A stretch of DNA of 50,426 nucleotides from Anaerovorax odorimutans (lineage in GTDB: Bacteria > Bacillota > Clostridia > Peptostreptococcales > JAAYPU01), in the NCBI GenBank assembly GCA_016841185.1, contig JAENZQ010000026.1, positions 1-50,426 on the forward strand, given 5' to 3'. Positions 1 to 8,028 of the stretch are shown here, in pieces (within the stretch, counting starts at the first letter, position 1; the number at the start of each line of letters is the position of its first letter). Under the pieces are notes generated by a model that did no database searches, was not told the DNA's origin, and worked only from the letters and a program-made list of their open reading frames with translations. Both the position numbers and the translations under genes were made by a program.

Positions 1-66
1 AGTACAACAAAATCAGCTGAACGCTAATCTTTTATATATTATCATTTATCTATCTGGCTTTTGACC

Positions 67-140
67 TTAACCTCTAACCTCTAACCTCTAACATCTAACC
101 TCTAACCTAGAACCTCAAACCACTAACCTCTAACCTCTAC
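67..140. repeat. CTAACCT heptamer tandem repeat
   Basis: About ten imperfect copies of a 7-base unit (C/T)TAACCT lie head to tail, with variants such as CTAACAT and CTAGAACC. It resembles a eukaryotic telomere repeat, but the flanks are ordinary bacterial genes. Similar low-complexity phrases recur in other gaps of this window, for example near 1200, 5050, 15700 and 23130. Confidence 0.75.
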
Positions 141-251
141 CCAATAAATGATGTTATCATTTTTTCTAATGCTTCACAATCAATAAGAGCTCTATCCGCT
201 TGAGCTTTTAGTTTCACCACATTAAAACAAAAAATTCTCCTGCAAGAATTT

Positions 252-276
252 GAGATTTTGCCGTAGCCAAAATCTC
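252..276 (-). terminator. Short hairpin, possible terminator
   Basis: Stem GAGATTTTG (252-260) pairs with CAAAATCTC (268-276) around a 7-base loop, 9 bases past the stop of the metallohydrolase. There is no clear T tract on the minus side, so termination is uncertain. GATTTTG/CAAAATC stems recur at about 11260, 33314, 33894 and 38438, so it may equally be a dispersed palindrome. Confidence 0.35.
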
Positions 277-284
277 CTCCTTAA

Positions 285-1127
285 TTATTCATTGAATTTT
301 ATTACCATTCCGGCTCCTACTTCAATAACGGGTATTTCGTTGCCAATGGCCATTTTGGATTTCAGGTCTGTACAGTGACATGCATGCAACACTTTAACAT
401 TAGAATCCTTCAGATACTGAATGGTTTTGTTTAACCTTTCGGAAGGCGGATTCTGCAGATGCAATCCTCCGATAATATCGATTATCCTGTCATCTCCACA
501 TACTTTCTTTGCATATGAACAAATGTTGCATATACCCGAATGAGAACAACCTGTAATAATAATCAATCCTTTATCCGATTTATATACCAATGCGGTATCA
601 TCTAAAAGAATATCATCCAGTTCCTTTCCGTCAATATTAATTCTCCTTGGATGCTCAACTTGCTCAAAATCGTTGTTCCTTTCTATCTCTCCTAAGAAAA
701 CCAACTGTTCCGTTATATAAACGGGTTTTTTAGATTTAAATACTTTAAAATGTGGTTCTAATTCTGCTTCAGAAATCATCATACCAATATTCCCTAATTT
801 AGAGTCTATCTTTGGAATCAGTGCATAAGGATGCATTCTTAAAATAGGTTTCTTTACGTTTAAATCTTCATCTTTTTTCTCCATAATGTATTTTATATAT
901 GGAATCAAACCCATCGTATGATCATTATGCCCATGTGAAATAACCAGTTCATCAATGTCTAATAAATTGATATTCATCCTTGCTGCATTCTTTAAAAACA
1001 CATCAGAATATCCCGTATCCAATAGAATTTTTTTGTTTTCTGTCTCTACCAAAAATGAGAGAGCCGGCTCTCCCAGATAATATCTATCCACCAATGTATT
1101 GTTATCTACTAAAATCGTCAGTTTCAT
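285..1127 (-). CDS. MBL-fold metallohydrolase, DHPPP-synthase-like
   Basis: A 280-residue metallo-beta-lactamase-fold protein. The zinc signature reads SHGHNDHTMG near residues 64-73, and later metal-binding parts include TGCSHSGICN (near 193-202), GGLHL and HACHC. This pattern fits the family that contains archaeal dihydropterin aminobenzene-phosphate synthase; the substrate here is unknown. I place the start at the ATG at 1127 because GGGGGTG lies six bases upstream, whereas an in-frame GTG at 1136 sits inside that ribosome binding site. It lies 163 bases downstream of the nucleoside ABC permease and may be read through from that operon. A paralogue of similar length lies at 38518-39360. 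Family assignment is firm, function open. Confidence 0.85.
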   Translation of the reverse strand: MKLTILVDNNTLVDRYYLGEPALSFLVETENKKILLDTGYSDVFLKNAARMNINLLDIDELVISHGHNDHTMGLIPYIKYIMEKKDEDLNVKKPILRMHPYALIPKIDSKLGNIGMMISEAELEPHFKVFKSKKPVYITEQLVFLGEIERNNDFEQVEHPRRINIDGKELDDILLDDTALVYKSDKGLIIITGCSHSGICNICSYAKKVCGDDRIIDIIGGLHLQNPPSERLNKTIQYLKDSNVKVLHACHCTDLKSKMAIGNEIPVIEVGAGMVIKFNE

Positions 1128-1136
1128 CTTTTCCAC

Positions 1137-1290
1137 CCCCGTAATAGGACCGCTCTTTTATGTATTTTCTGACCATCACTAATCACAAATCTCCAACCTC
1201 CAACCTCTATCAATCCATACTCTATAATCCATACTCCATACTCCATCACCTAAACTAATATCTCTTAACTGTTATCTTTTATCTAAATAA
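1137..1290. other. Intergenic gap with short phrase repeats
   Basis: A non-coding gap carrying repeated phrases of the CCATACTC and CCAACCTC type between 1190 and 1260. No convincing hairpin terminator is seen after the permease stop. Confidence 0.5.
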
Positions 1291-2229
1291 TTAATTTTCT
1301 CCCTTTTCATAAGGTTCTCCGTCTGCAGCAGGAGCCACCGCCTTGCCTACAACGCCGATCAAAGCCAGAATAGTAGCAACGTAGGGCAGCATATGCATGA
1401 ATTCGGTAGGAATCTTGATACCTAACATAGAACCTTGAATAGACAAAGCTTCTGCCAGTCCGAAGAAAAGACACGCCAACAACGCCCCTACAGGATGCCA
1501 TTTTCCAAAGACCATTGCAGCAAGAGCAATAAACCCTTTCCCCGACACCATATGCTCCCTGAATATGGCAGTATACCCGACTGTCAGACTTGCTCCGGCT
1601 ATCCCTGCAAGGGCTCCTGAAATAAGCACACATATGTATCTGATTTTATAAACATTCACTCCTACCGTATCAGCTGCTTTCGGATGCTCGCCGACCGCTC
1701 TTACTCTTAATCCAAAGGGGGTTCTAAAAAGAACATAATAGGATAGCCCCACTGCAAAAAAAGCCAGATATACAAAAGGTGTTAAACCTGAGAAAAAAGC
1801 TTTTCCTACAACCGGAAGCTTCTCCAAAAAAGCAAGTATAGTAGGATTATTGGTCAATGCATTTGTAATGGCATCCGTTTGTCCAAATCTTTTATATATT
1901 ATCTGAAGGAGATACGAAGTCAGACCAACTGCCAATATATTGATAGCTGTACCCATAACCACTTGATTTCCTTGCAAATGAATGGATACAACCCCAAGCA
2001 ATAATGCAGTCAGCATTCCTGCCAGAATAGCTGCCATGACACCTATCCAGGGGCTTCCGGTAAAATCTGCGAAAAGAATTGAAAAAAAGGCGCCCATAAC
2101 CATAATACCTTCCAGAGCAATGTTTACAACGCCCGATCTTTCGGAAAAAGTTCCTCCGAGAGCCGAAAAAATCAAAGGGGTTGCCAATCTTAAAGCAGAG
2201 GCCAGAATTGGCAAAATAACAATCCACAT
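1291..2229 (-). CDS. Nucleoside ABC transporter permease (second subunit)
   Basis: A 312-residue hydrophobic membrane protein of the BPD_transp_2 permease family (branched-chain amino acid / ribose / BMP-type importers), similar in architecture to B. subtilis NupP/NupQ (YufP/YufQ). Around eight to ten membrane segments can be read, and the cytoplasmic region includes GEHPKAADTVGVNVYKIRY, the typical EAA-like loop that docks on the ATPase. Its ATG directly follows the stop of the upstream permease, with the GAGGTG ribosome site inside that gene's end, so translation is probably coupled. It should form a heterodimer with the 2230-3375 product. Substrate by context: purine nucleosides delivered by the BMP lipoprotein. 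Confidence 0.9.
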   Translation of the reverse strand: MWIVILPILASALRLATPLIFSALGGTFSERSGVVNIALEGIMVMGAFFSILFADFTGSPWIGVMAAILAGMLTALLLGVVSIHLQGNQVVMGTAINILAVGLTSYLLQIIYKRFGQTDAITNALTNNPTILAFLEKLPVVGKAFFSGLTPFVYLAFFAVGLSYYVLFRTPFGLRVRAVGEHPKAADTVGVNVYKIRYICVLISGALAGIAGASLTVGYTAIFREHMVSGKGFIALAAMVFGKWHPVGALLACLFFGLAEALSIQGSMLGIKIPTEFMHMLPYVATILALIGVVGKAVAPAADGEPYEKGEN

Positions 2230-3375
2230 TTACCGCACCTCCTCTTCTTTACTTTTCTCTGGTATTATTTTTTCTTTTTTTATCTCATTCTCTTTTCTCT
2301 TTTTATATATAATCTTTATAATATACTGACTGGCAATGAAAACTATAATAACTCCCTGGATAATGGCAATGACTTCCTTAGGTATGCCCTCCAGCTGCAT
2401 TTTCCGCGCACCGTTAGATAATATTCCAAATAGAAAAGAACTGGCAATAATCCCTATAGGATGCAATCCCCCTACCAATCCTACTGCGATACCATCAAAT
2501 CCATATCCCGGAGTTGTTGAAGACTGAGCCACATAATATGTAATTCCCATTACATTTACTGCTCCTGCCAAACCTGCGACAGCACCGGAAATGCCCATAG
2601 CCATAATAATATTTCTGGATTTTTTAACACCTCCGTATTCTGCGGCATCGGGACTTAGGCCCCCAGACCGTAATTCATATCCCAGAGTTGTCCTGAATAA
2701 AAGGATATACATGAAAACTGCACATCCGACAGCAATGAAAATACCTGTATGGACACTTGATCTTCCAAATATTTCAAATACGTCTTTTAATTTTGTCAGT
2801 CTTGCCGCATCAGGCAAAGAAACAGTATGGGCCTCGGCCTTGGTTCCCAACAAAATCTGCGGATTCATCACCGCCCTGACAATATAGTTTACAAGATACA
2901 GGGCCGTATAATTTAACATAATGGTTGTAATAACTTCATGAATACCCATTTTTGCCTTTAGGACTCCTGCTATGGAAGCCCATGCGGCACCTGCAAGAAT
3001 AGCCAGAATAAACATAATAATAACTAACAATAAATGCGGCAGGCTTTGAAAATACCAACCTGCAATAATAGCAGTGATCGCACCTGCTAAAAACTGACCT
3101 TCGCCTCCGATATTAAACAGGCCGGTTCGAAATGCAATGGAAAAGGATAGGCCCGTCATTAAAATAGGCGTCATTTTAAATAATGTTTCCCCTATTTTAT
3201 CAACACCGCCAAAGCTGCCCTGAAACAAAGCAATATAAGCAATTAAGGGATTCTTTCCTGCAATCAGAATCAGTACTGCTCCAATAAAAAAACCCGCAGC
3301 AATTGAAATAAGTGGGAACCTGAGTATCAGCCAAAGATCCTTTGTGATTTTCTTGAGTTTATTGCCGTCATTCAT
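2230..3375 (-). CDS. Nucleoside ABC transporter permease (first subunit)
   Basis: A 381-residue BPD_transp_2 family permease, longer than its neighbour because of a charged, Lys/Glu-rich C-terminal tail of about 35 residues. Hydrophobic segments fill residues 20-345, and an FNIGGEGQF motif near 87-95 is typical of the BMP-type subfamily. The start overlaps the end of the ATPase gene by 8 bases, which indicates translational coupling. Together with 1291-2229 it should form the membrane channel for nucleoside uptake. The tail is low-complexity and probably cytoplasmic. Confidence 0.9.
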   Translation of the reverse strand: MNDGNKLKKITKDLWLILRFPLISIAAGFFIGAVLILIAGKNPLIAYIALFQGSFGGVDKIGETLFKMTPILMTGLSFSIAFRTGLFNIGGEGQFLAGAITAIIAGWYFQSLPHLLLVIIMFILAILAGAAWASIAGVLKAKMGIHEVITTIMLNYTALYLVNYIVRAVMNPQILLGTKAEAHTVSLPDAARLTKLKDVFEIFGRSSVHTGIFIAVGCAVFMYILLFRTTLGYELRSGGLSPDAAEYGGVKKSRNIIMAMGISGAVAGLAGAVNVMGITYYVAQSSTTPGYGFDGIAVGLVGGLHPIGIIASSFLFGILSNGARKMQLEGIPKEVIAIIQGVIIVFIASQYIIKIIYKKRKENEIKKEKIIPEKSKEEEVR

Positions 3376-4924
3376 GACCCATCACCTCACTGTTCATGTC
3401 TCGAGTTTCTTTATGTTTGCCTCCTGCCATTAAGATCCCCAATTGCTTTTCCGTTGCTTTTTTTGCATCTATGGTATCCACGATCCTCCCGTCATAAATA
3501 ACGGCAATACGGTCTGCCAGACTCATGACTTCATCCAACTCCAGCGAAACTAATAATACGGCTTGATTATTGTCCCTGGATTCAATAATCTTTTTATGCA
3601 CAAATTCTATGGCTCCGACATCCAGCCCTCGGGTAGGCTGAGCCGCAATCAGCAATCTCGGATTTTTATACATTTCACGGGCAATGATGGCCTTTTGTTG
3701 ATTCCCGCCGGATAAGGAACCTGCCTTTACATTTTCATCCGGCGTTCTGACATCATATTCCTTGATCAATACCTGAGCATGTTCATGAATCTTATCATAT
3801 TTCATAAAGCCATTTTTGCTAAAGGGCTCTGTATAGTGGTACCCTAAAATCATATTTTCAGCTAAGCTGTTTCCCAGAACCAGACCTCTTCTATGCCTAT
3901 CCTCCGGTATATGTCCCACACCGCTTTCTATTATTTCTTTAGTTGACAGTTTTGACAGATCCAGTCCATCCAATTGGACCTGACCGCTTTCAATATCTCT
4001 CAAACCGGTAATTGCCTCTACCAATTCTGTCTGTCCGTTTCCGTCAACCCCTGCCACAGCAAGCACCTCACCCGCACGGACATTAAAGCTGACATCCTTA
4101 ACGGCTTCTAAGCCTCTGTTATCTCTTACTTTTAGTTTCTCTACAGAAAAAATAACTTCTCCGGGAGTTTTTTCCTGTTTGTCGACTTCCATCTTTACCT
4201 TTCTTCCAACCATCATCTCTGCAAGATCATCCGTTTTTATTGCCTTTGTGTCAATCGTATCTATAATTTTTCCTCTTCTAATGACTGTAACTCTATCACT
4301 CATTGACATAACTTCTTTTAATTTATGTGTAATAAGAATAATAGATTTCCCTTCATCTGCAAGCTTTCTTATAATGATACCCAGTTCCTCTATTTCCTGA
4401 GGTGTCAAAACAGCTGTAGGCTCGTCTAAAATCAAAATATCAGCACCTCTATAAAGTGCTTTAAGAATTTCTACACGCTGTTGGATTCCTACGGATAAAT
4501 CCTGAATCTTAGCCATGGGATCCACCTTTAGCCCGAAATCATTAGAAATGTTTTCAACGTTTTTAATCGCCTTTTTCATATCTAATTTCATACCATTATG
4601 CATAACGGGTTCATTGCCTAAAATGATATTTTCAGCAACAGTAAAAGGTTTAATCAACATAAAATGCTGATGCACCATGCCAATACCATGTTGGATCGCT
4701 ACATTAGGGTCTTTGATGATGACCTCTTTACCTCCTATATAAATTTCACCGGAAGTAGGCTGATAAAGTCCATATAATATATTCATCAATGTGGTCTTCC
4801 CTGCACCGTTTTCTCCAAGCAATACATGGATTTCACCTTTTTTTAATTGAAAATTCACCTTATCATTGGCAATAATACCGGGAAATACTTTTGAAATATT
4901 ATTCATTTCTACCACACAAGGCAA
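3368..4924 (-). CDS. Nucleoside ABC transporter ATP-binding protein
   Basis: A 518-residue fused double ATPase of the RbsA/NupO (YufO) type. The first nucleotide-binding domain (about 5-240) has Walker A GENGAGKTT, signature LSVGIQQR and Walker B ILILDEPT. The second (about 260-500) has a degenerate Walker A, GVDGNGQTE, in place of GxxGxGKT, plus LSGGNQQK and a Walker B-like LLIAAQPTRG. A degenerate second P-loop is normal for this family. The start appears to be TTG at 4924, nine bases after AAAGGAG; an ATG seven codons in lacks a good site. It energises the two downstream permeases. Confidence 0.92.
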   Translation of the reverse strand: MPCVVEMNNISKVFPGIIANDKVNFQLKKGEIHVLLGENGAGKTTLMNILYGLYQPTSGEIYIGGKEVIIKDPNVAIQHGIGMVHQHFMLIKPFTVAENIILGNEPVMHNGMKLDMKKAIKNVENISNDFGLKVDPMAKIQDLSVGIQQRVEILKALYRGADILILDEPTAVLTPQEIEELGIIIRKLADEGKSIILITHKLKEVMSMSDRVTVIRRGKIIDTIDTKAIKTDDLAEMMVGRKVKMEVDKQEKTPGEVIFSVEKLKVRDNRGLEAVKDVSFNVRAGEVLAVAGVDGNGQTELVEAITGLRDIESGQVQLDGLDLSKLSTKEIIESGVGHIPEDRHRRGLVLGNSLAENMILGYHYTEPFSKNGFMKYDKIHEHAQVLIKEYDVRTPDENVKAGSLSGGNQQKAIIAREMYKNPRLLIAAQPTRGLDVGAIEFVHKKIIESRDNNQAVLLVSLELDEVMSLADRIAVIYDGRIVDTIDAKKATEKQLGILMAGGKHKETRDMNSEVMGHE

Positions 4925-4996
4925 GGTCGCTCACTCCTTTACAAGTTGTTGAAAGTTCAAAGACATCTTTTTTTAATTATAAGCTATTTCACAATA

Positions 4997-5076
4997 ATAT
5001 GCCATCACAAAGAGGCATATGCTTTAAGAGTTAAGAGTTAAGATTTATAACAATAAACCCTAACTCTTAACTCTTA
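4997..5076. repeat. Intergenic inverted repeats
   Basis: Two nested signals lie between the lipoprotein and ATPase genes. ATATGCC (4997-5003) pairs with GGCATAT (5014-5020). A perfect 16-base arm TAAGAGTTAAGAGTTA (5025-5040) pairs with TAACTCTTAACTCTTA (5061-5076) around a 20-base loop. The arms are built from TTAAGAG phrases like those in other gaps here. A stem of this size would form in the transcript and could affect downstream ABC expression. Confidence 0.7.
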
Positions 5077-5078
5077 CT

Positions 5079-5109
5079 AAAAGACCGGATGCTTCTCACA
5101 TCCGGTCTT
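5079..5109 (-). terminator. Intrinsic terminator after BMP lipoprotein gene
   Basis: Stem AAGACCGGATG (5081-5091) pairs with CATCCGGTCTT (5099-5109) around a 7-base loop. On the minus strand the stem runs into TTTT. It sits 13 bases past the lipoprotein stop, so it probably makes the binding protein more abundant than the ABC subunits transcribed by read-through. Confidence 0.8.
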
Positions 5110-5122
5110 GAAAAGAACGCTT

Positions 5123-6208
5123 TTAGATTTCAGGCACTTCGAAAGCTTCAACTTCTTCACGAGTTGCCGGCACGGTAAACTGTCCTTCTATGATAGCAGC
5201 TTTCCATTTTTCGATTTCTCCATTCAATTCTTCAGTTAAATTCTCTCCACCGTCACCAACACCAATACCGTCTTCTGCCAAACCGAAAGTTTGAACCTGT
5301 CCTTCAAAAGTTCCTTCAACGGCGCTCCTGGCTGCAGTATAAGTTGCAGTATCAACACGTTTCAACATAGAGCAGAGAATATTATCTGCATTTTCTGGAG
5401 ATGTCAATGCTTGATCAGCATCTACGCCAATGGCCCAGAAATCATTTTCCGTAGCTGCCTGGAACAACCCAAGTCCAACACCGCCTGCCGCATGATATAT
5501 AACGTCTGCACCTTTATTATACTGGGCAGTTGCAATTTCTTTACCTTTTGCAATATCTCCAAATGAATCGGCATATTCAACATAAACCTCTGCATCCGGA
5601 TTAACAGATTTTACTCCGGCAATAAATCCACTTTCAAACACAATGATGGTCGGAAATTCCATTCCGCCTATGTAACCTATTTTATCTGTTTCTGTTGTTA
5701 ATCCGGCAGCAACACCTACCAGGAAAGATCCCTCATTTTCCTTAAACTTAAGGCCTAACAAATTATCTACATCCTGCTGGCCGTCACCATCCATATCCCC
5801 TACACCATCTACAATGGCAAAGTTAATATCAGGATTCTCTGCAGCAGCATCTACTGTAGCCTGCTCCATCATAAATCCAACACATACAATCAATGCAGGA
5901 TTATCTTCTAAAGCAGTTTGAATATTGGGAGCATAGTCATCTTCAGTTGCAGACTGTAAAATTTTCAACTCGAATCCCAGTTCTTCAGAAGCCTTCTCAA
6001 GTCCTGCATAAGCCAAATCATTGAAAGATTTGTCTCCTAATCCGCCGGTATCGGTAATCATGGTTACAACCTTACCTTCACCCGGAAGCGCTTCTCCTTC
6101 TGCTTGTCCTTCTTCACCTTCAGTGGCAGGAGTTTCTCCTCCTCCGCAGCCAATCAAAGCGAAAACCAATACCAACGCAAGTAATACCGTTAAAGCTTTT
6201 TTTAACAT
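5123..6208 (-). CDS. BMP-family nucleoside-binding lipoprotein
   Basis: A 361-residue substrate-binding lipoprotein of the basic membrane protein (Bmp/PnrA/NupN) family. It has a lipoprotein signal peptide (KK charge, hydrophobic core, lipobox LIGC with Cys at about residue 21), an acidic low-complexity linker, then the periplasmic-binding-protein-like fold. Family motifs include TDTGGLGDKSFND, where the Asp and Phe normally stack on the nucleoside base, and a later GADVIYHAAGG. The ribosome site GGGGAG precedes the ATG. It probably captures purine nucleosides and hands them to the ABC genes downstream; the phosphorylase upstream supports this. Confidence 0.93.
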   Translation of the reverse strand: MLKKALTVLLALVLVFALIGCGGGETPATEGEEGQAEGEALPGEGKVVTMITDTGGLGDKSFNDLAYAGLEKASEELGFELKILQSATEDDYAPNIQTALEDNPALIVCVGFMMEQATVDAAAENPDINFAIVDGVGDMDGDGQQDVDNLLGLKFKENEGSFLVGVAAGLTTETDKIGYIGGMEFPTIIVFESGFIAGVKSVNPDAEVYVEYADSFGDIAKGKEIATAQYNKGADVIYHAAGGVGLGLFQAATENDFWAIGVDADQALTSPENADNILCSMLKRVDTATYTAARSAVEGTFEGQVQTFGLAEDGIGVGDGGENLTEELNGEIEKWKAAIIEGQFTVPATREEVEAFEVPEI

Positions 6209-6307
6209 TTTTTTCTCCCCTCATCTTTTTCTTAAGATTTTTCCATATTATTATATCTCAATCTTTTAAAAAATGAAAGTATTTTCCATGTAGTTTAAAA
6301 AGCATAT

Positions 6308-7057
6308 TTATATTTTTTCTATCATTTTATATATTAAAGATTTTACATTTTCAATATTGTCTTCAAATACTTTCAGTACTTCTTCCATCGTGACAGGCAT
6401 TATATTTTCCTCTGCTACTAAACCTGCATCATAATCTGTTACCAAAGCTACATTAACCGCGGGGATTTCTTGCTCGAGAGCCAGATATCCTTCAGGAAAC
6501 TGAGTCATATTCACCACATCCCAGCCCATATCCGTAAACCATTTGCTTTCTGCTTTGGTAGAAAAACGAGGCCCCTGAATCACCACTATGGTTCCTTTGT
6601 CATGAACCGGAATCTCAAGTTCTTCTGCAGATTCAATTGCTATTTTCCTTAAATGATCATTATAAGGATCTGCCGAACTGATATGCTTTACCTCCGGTCC
6701 GTCGAAAAAAGTAACTTCTCTACCATAGGTTCTGTCAACAAATTGATCCGTGATGACAAAGTCGCCGGGCTTTATTTCTTTTTGAAGACTTCCACATGAA
6801 CAAGGTAATATTAACGCTTTTATACCCAATTGTTTCATAGCATAAATATTAGCTTTATAAGGAATCTTATGCGGCGGGTATCTGTGATCCTTTCCATGCC
6901 TTGGCAGGAAAGCAACATCTTTGCCGTGAATATTAGCTATGGCAATTGCATCACTTGGCTTTCCATATGGCGTATCCACTTGGAATTCCTTTACACCTTT
7001 AATCAAAGAATAAAACCCGGACCCCCCAAAAACACCTATATCTGCTTTATACTCCAT
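6308..7057 (-). CDS. S-methyl-5'-thioadenosine / purine nucleoside phosphorylase
   Basis: A 249-residue member of the MTAP/PNP family (PNP_UDP_1), which cleaves MTA or purine nucleosides with phosphate to the base and a ribose-1-phosphate. Visible signatures are GVFGGSGFY near the start, FLPRHGKDHR with the phosphate-binding Arg-His, SCGSLQ, GPRFSTKAES, NMTQFPE in the ribose/base pocket and TDYDAG. The last, together with SCGSLQ, fits MTAP or MTI-phosphorylase types better than the hexameric DeoD type. ATG at 7057 is chosen because AAAGGAGG stands seven bases before it. It is the first gene of the unit that continues into the BMP lipoprotein 99 bases downstream. Exact substrate is not determinable here. 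Confidence 0.88.
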   Translation of the reverse strand: MEYKADIGVFGGSGFYSLIKGVKEFQVDTPYGKPSDAIAIANIHGKDVAFLPRHGKDHRYPPHKIPYKANIYAMKQLGIKALILPCSCGSLQKEIKPGDFVITDQFVDRTYGREVTFFDGPEVKHISSADPYNDHLRKIAIESAEELEIPVHDKGTIVVIQGPRFSTKAESKWFTDMGWDVVNMTQFPEGYLALEQEIPAVNVALVTDYDAGLVAEENIMPVTMEEVLKVFEDNIENVKSLIYKMIEKI

Positions 7058-7078
7058 TTTCACTCCTCCTTTATATTA

Positions 7079-7107
7079 GCAGGGACAGCCCTTGCGGCTG
7101 TCCCTGC
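7079..7107. repeat. Strong hairpin, dispersed GGGACAGCC repeat
   Basis: A 12-base stem GCAGGGACAGCC pairs with GGCTGTCCCTGC around loop CTTGC. It lies between the yitT stop and the phosphorylase start. A near-identical hairpin lies at 33135-33157 (stem GGGATAGCC/GGCTGTCCC, same loop). No T run follows on the minus strand, so it is a dispersed palindrome first, and only possibly a terminator for yitT. Confidence 0.7.
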
Positions 7108-7138
7108 AAGTGTATGGTTTATAGATTGCTTAGACCTT

Positions 7139-8014
7139 TTACTTATCCATCAAACTTTCAAATCCGGCTCCTTTTCCCCATACGGAATTAATGGGAAGAA
7201 CATTGACAAAAGCATCCGAATCCGTATGGGAAATATAATTTTTTATCAACATGCTTTCCCTTGGAGAGCAGATAGAAGAAATCATAATCTTTTTGCCTTT
7301 CGTATATCCCCCTGTTATTTCATACCTGCTCACTCCTCTGTTTATTGTACTTATAATATATTGTTCTATCTGTTCATATTTTTCACTAATGATTTCTATC
7401 TTTACTTTTTGAGAACCAAACCCGAATAAAATAGCCTCTATTGATTTAGTATATACTAATTGAGCCACCAGTGCATACATCGCCACATTTCTCCCGTAAA
7501 CAATTCCTGAAAAAATGATAATAACACCGTCAATAAACATAAGAAGCTGGCTCATACTTACAAATGGCAGTACTTTTTTGTTGATTATCTTAGATATGGT
7601 GTCAGTTCCTCCAAATGAATACCCTCTTCTGAAAAGCAGCCCCATTCCGACACCATTTAATACACCAAAATAAATAGCTGCTAAAAACATATCTTTCCGC
7701 TCCAAAAGATAAAAATCCATATGTTCAAAAATAACCAGAATAGCCGGATACATAACAGACATGACAATTATTTTTCTTGCCTCTTTCCATCCCAGAGTAA
7801 ACCAGCTAATAATAAGTACTGTGAGGGCAAGAAAATAAAAGAGAATAGAATAATTAAAGGGAATAAAATTTTGAAATATACGGGCAATTCCGGTAATTCC
7901 CCCTGCACTTAACCCATTGGGAATTAGTATTCCTGTTACGGAAAAAGCCATTATCGTGCAGCCTGCAGCCAGAAAAATCAGATCTATTATTGTTTTTTTG
8001 ATTTTTTCTTTCAC
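7139..8014 (-). CDS. YitT family membrane protein
   Basis: A 291-residue protein with a YitT membrane domain (about five or six hydrophobic segments, residues 8-180) followed by a soluble DUF2179 domain (about 205-280). Typical sequences are GGITGIARI near residue 37, FRRGYSFGGTDTISK near 125-140 and RGVSRYEITGGYT near 227-240. It starts with GTG at 8014, behind GGGAGGTG. Fifteen bases separate it from the methyltransferase upstream, so they are probably co-transcribed. The family's biochemical role is not established. Confidence 0.85.
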   Translation of the reverse strand: MKEKIKKTIIDLIFLAAGCTIMAFSVTGILIPNGLSAGGITGIARIFQNFIPFNYSILFYFLALTVLIISWFTLGWKEARKIIVMSVMYPAILVIFEHMDFYLLERKDMFLAAIYFGVLNGVGMGLLFRRGYSFGGTDTISKIINKKVLPFVSMSQLLMFIDGVIIIFSGIVYGRNVAMYALVAQLVYTKSIEAILFGFGSQKVKIEIISEKYEQIEQYIISTINRGVSRYEITGGYTKGKKIMISSICSPRESMLIKNYISHTDSDAFVNVLPINSVWGKGAGFESLMDK

Positions 8015-8028
8015 TTTTTCCCACCTCC

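Larger units (their letters stand above)
1..284. other. Intergenic left edge with phrase repeats
   Basis: No credible coding sequence is visible. The stretch holds a tandem run of CTAACCT-like heptamers (67-140) and a short hairpin (252-276) just downstream of the minus-strand metallohydrolase gene. The rest is AT-rich and unremarkable. Confidence 0.6.

Noticed and set aside
67-140. Telomere-like CTAACCT repeat
   Set aside because: Flanking genes are bacterial and the copies are imperfect; no sign of a linear chromosome end. Kept only as a low-complexity repeat.
4000-4110. Defective second ATPase site in the nucleoside transporter
   Set aside because: GVDGNGQTE instead of a canonical P-loop is usual for RbsA/NupO-type double ATPases, so it is not a mutation.
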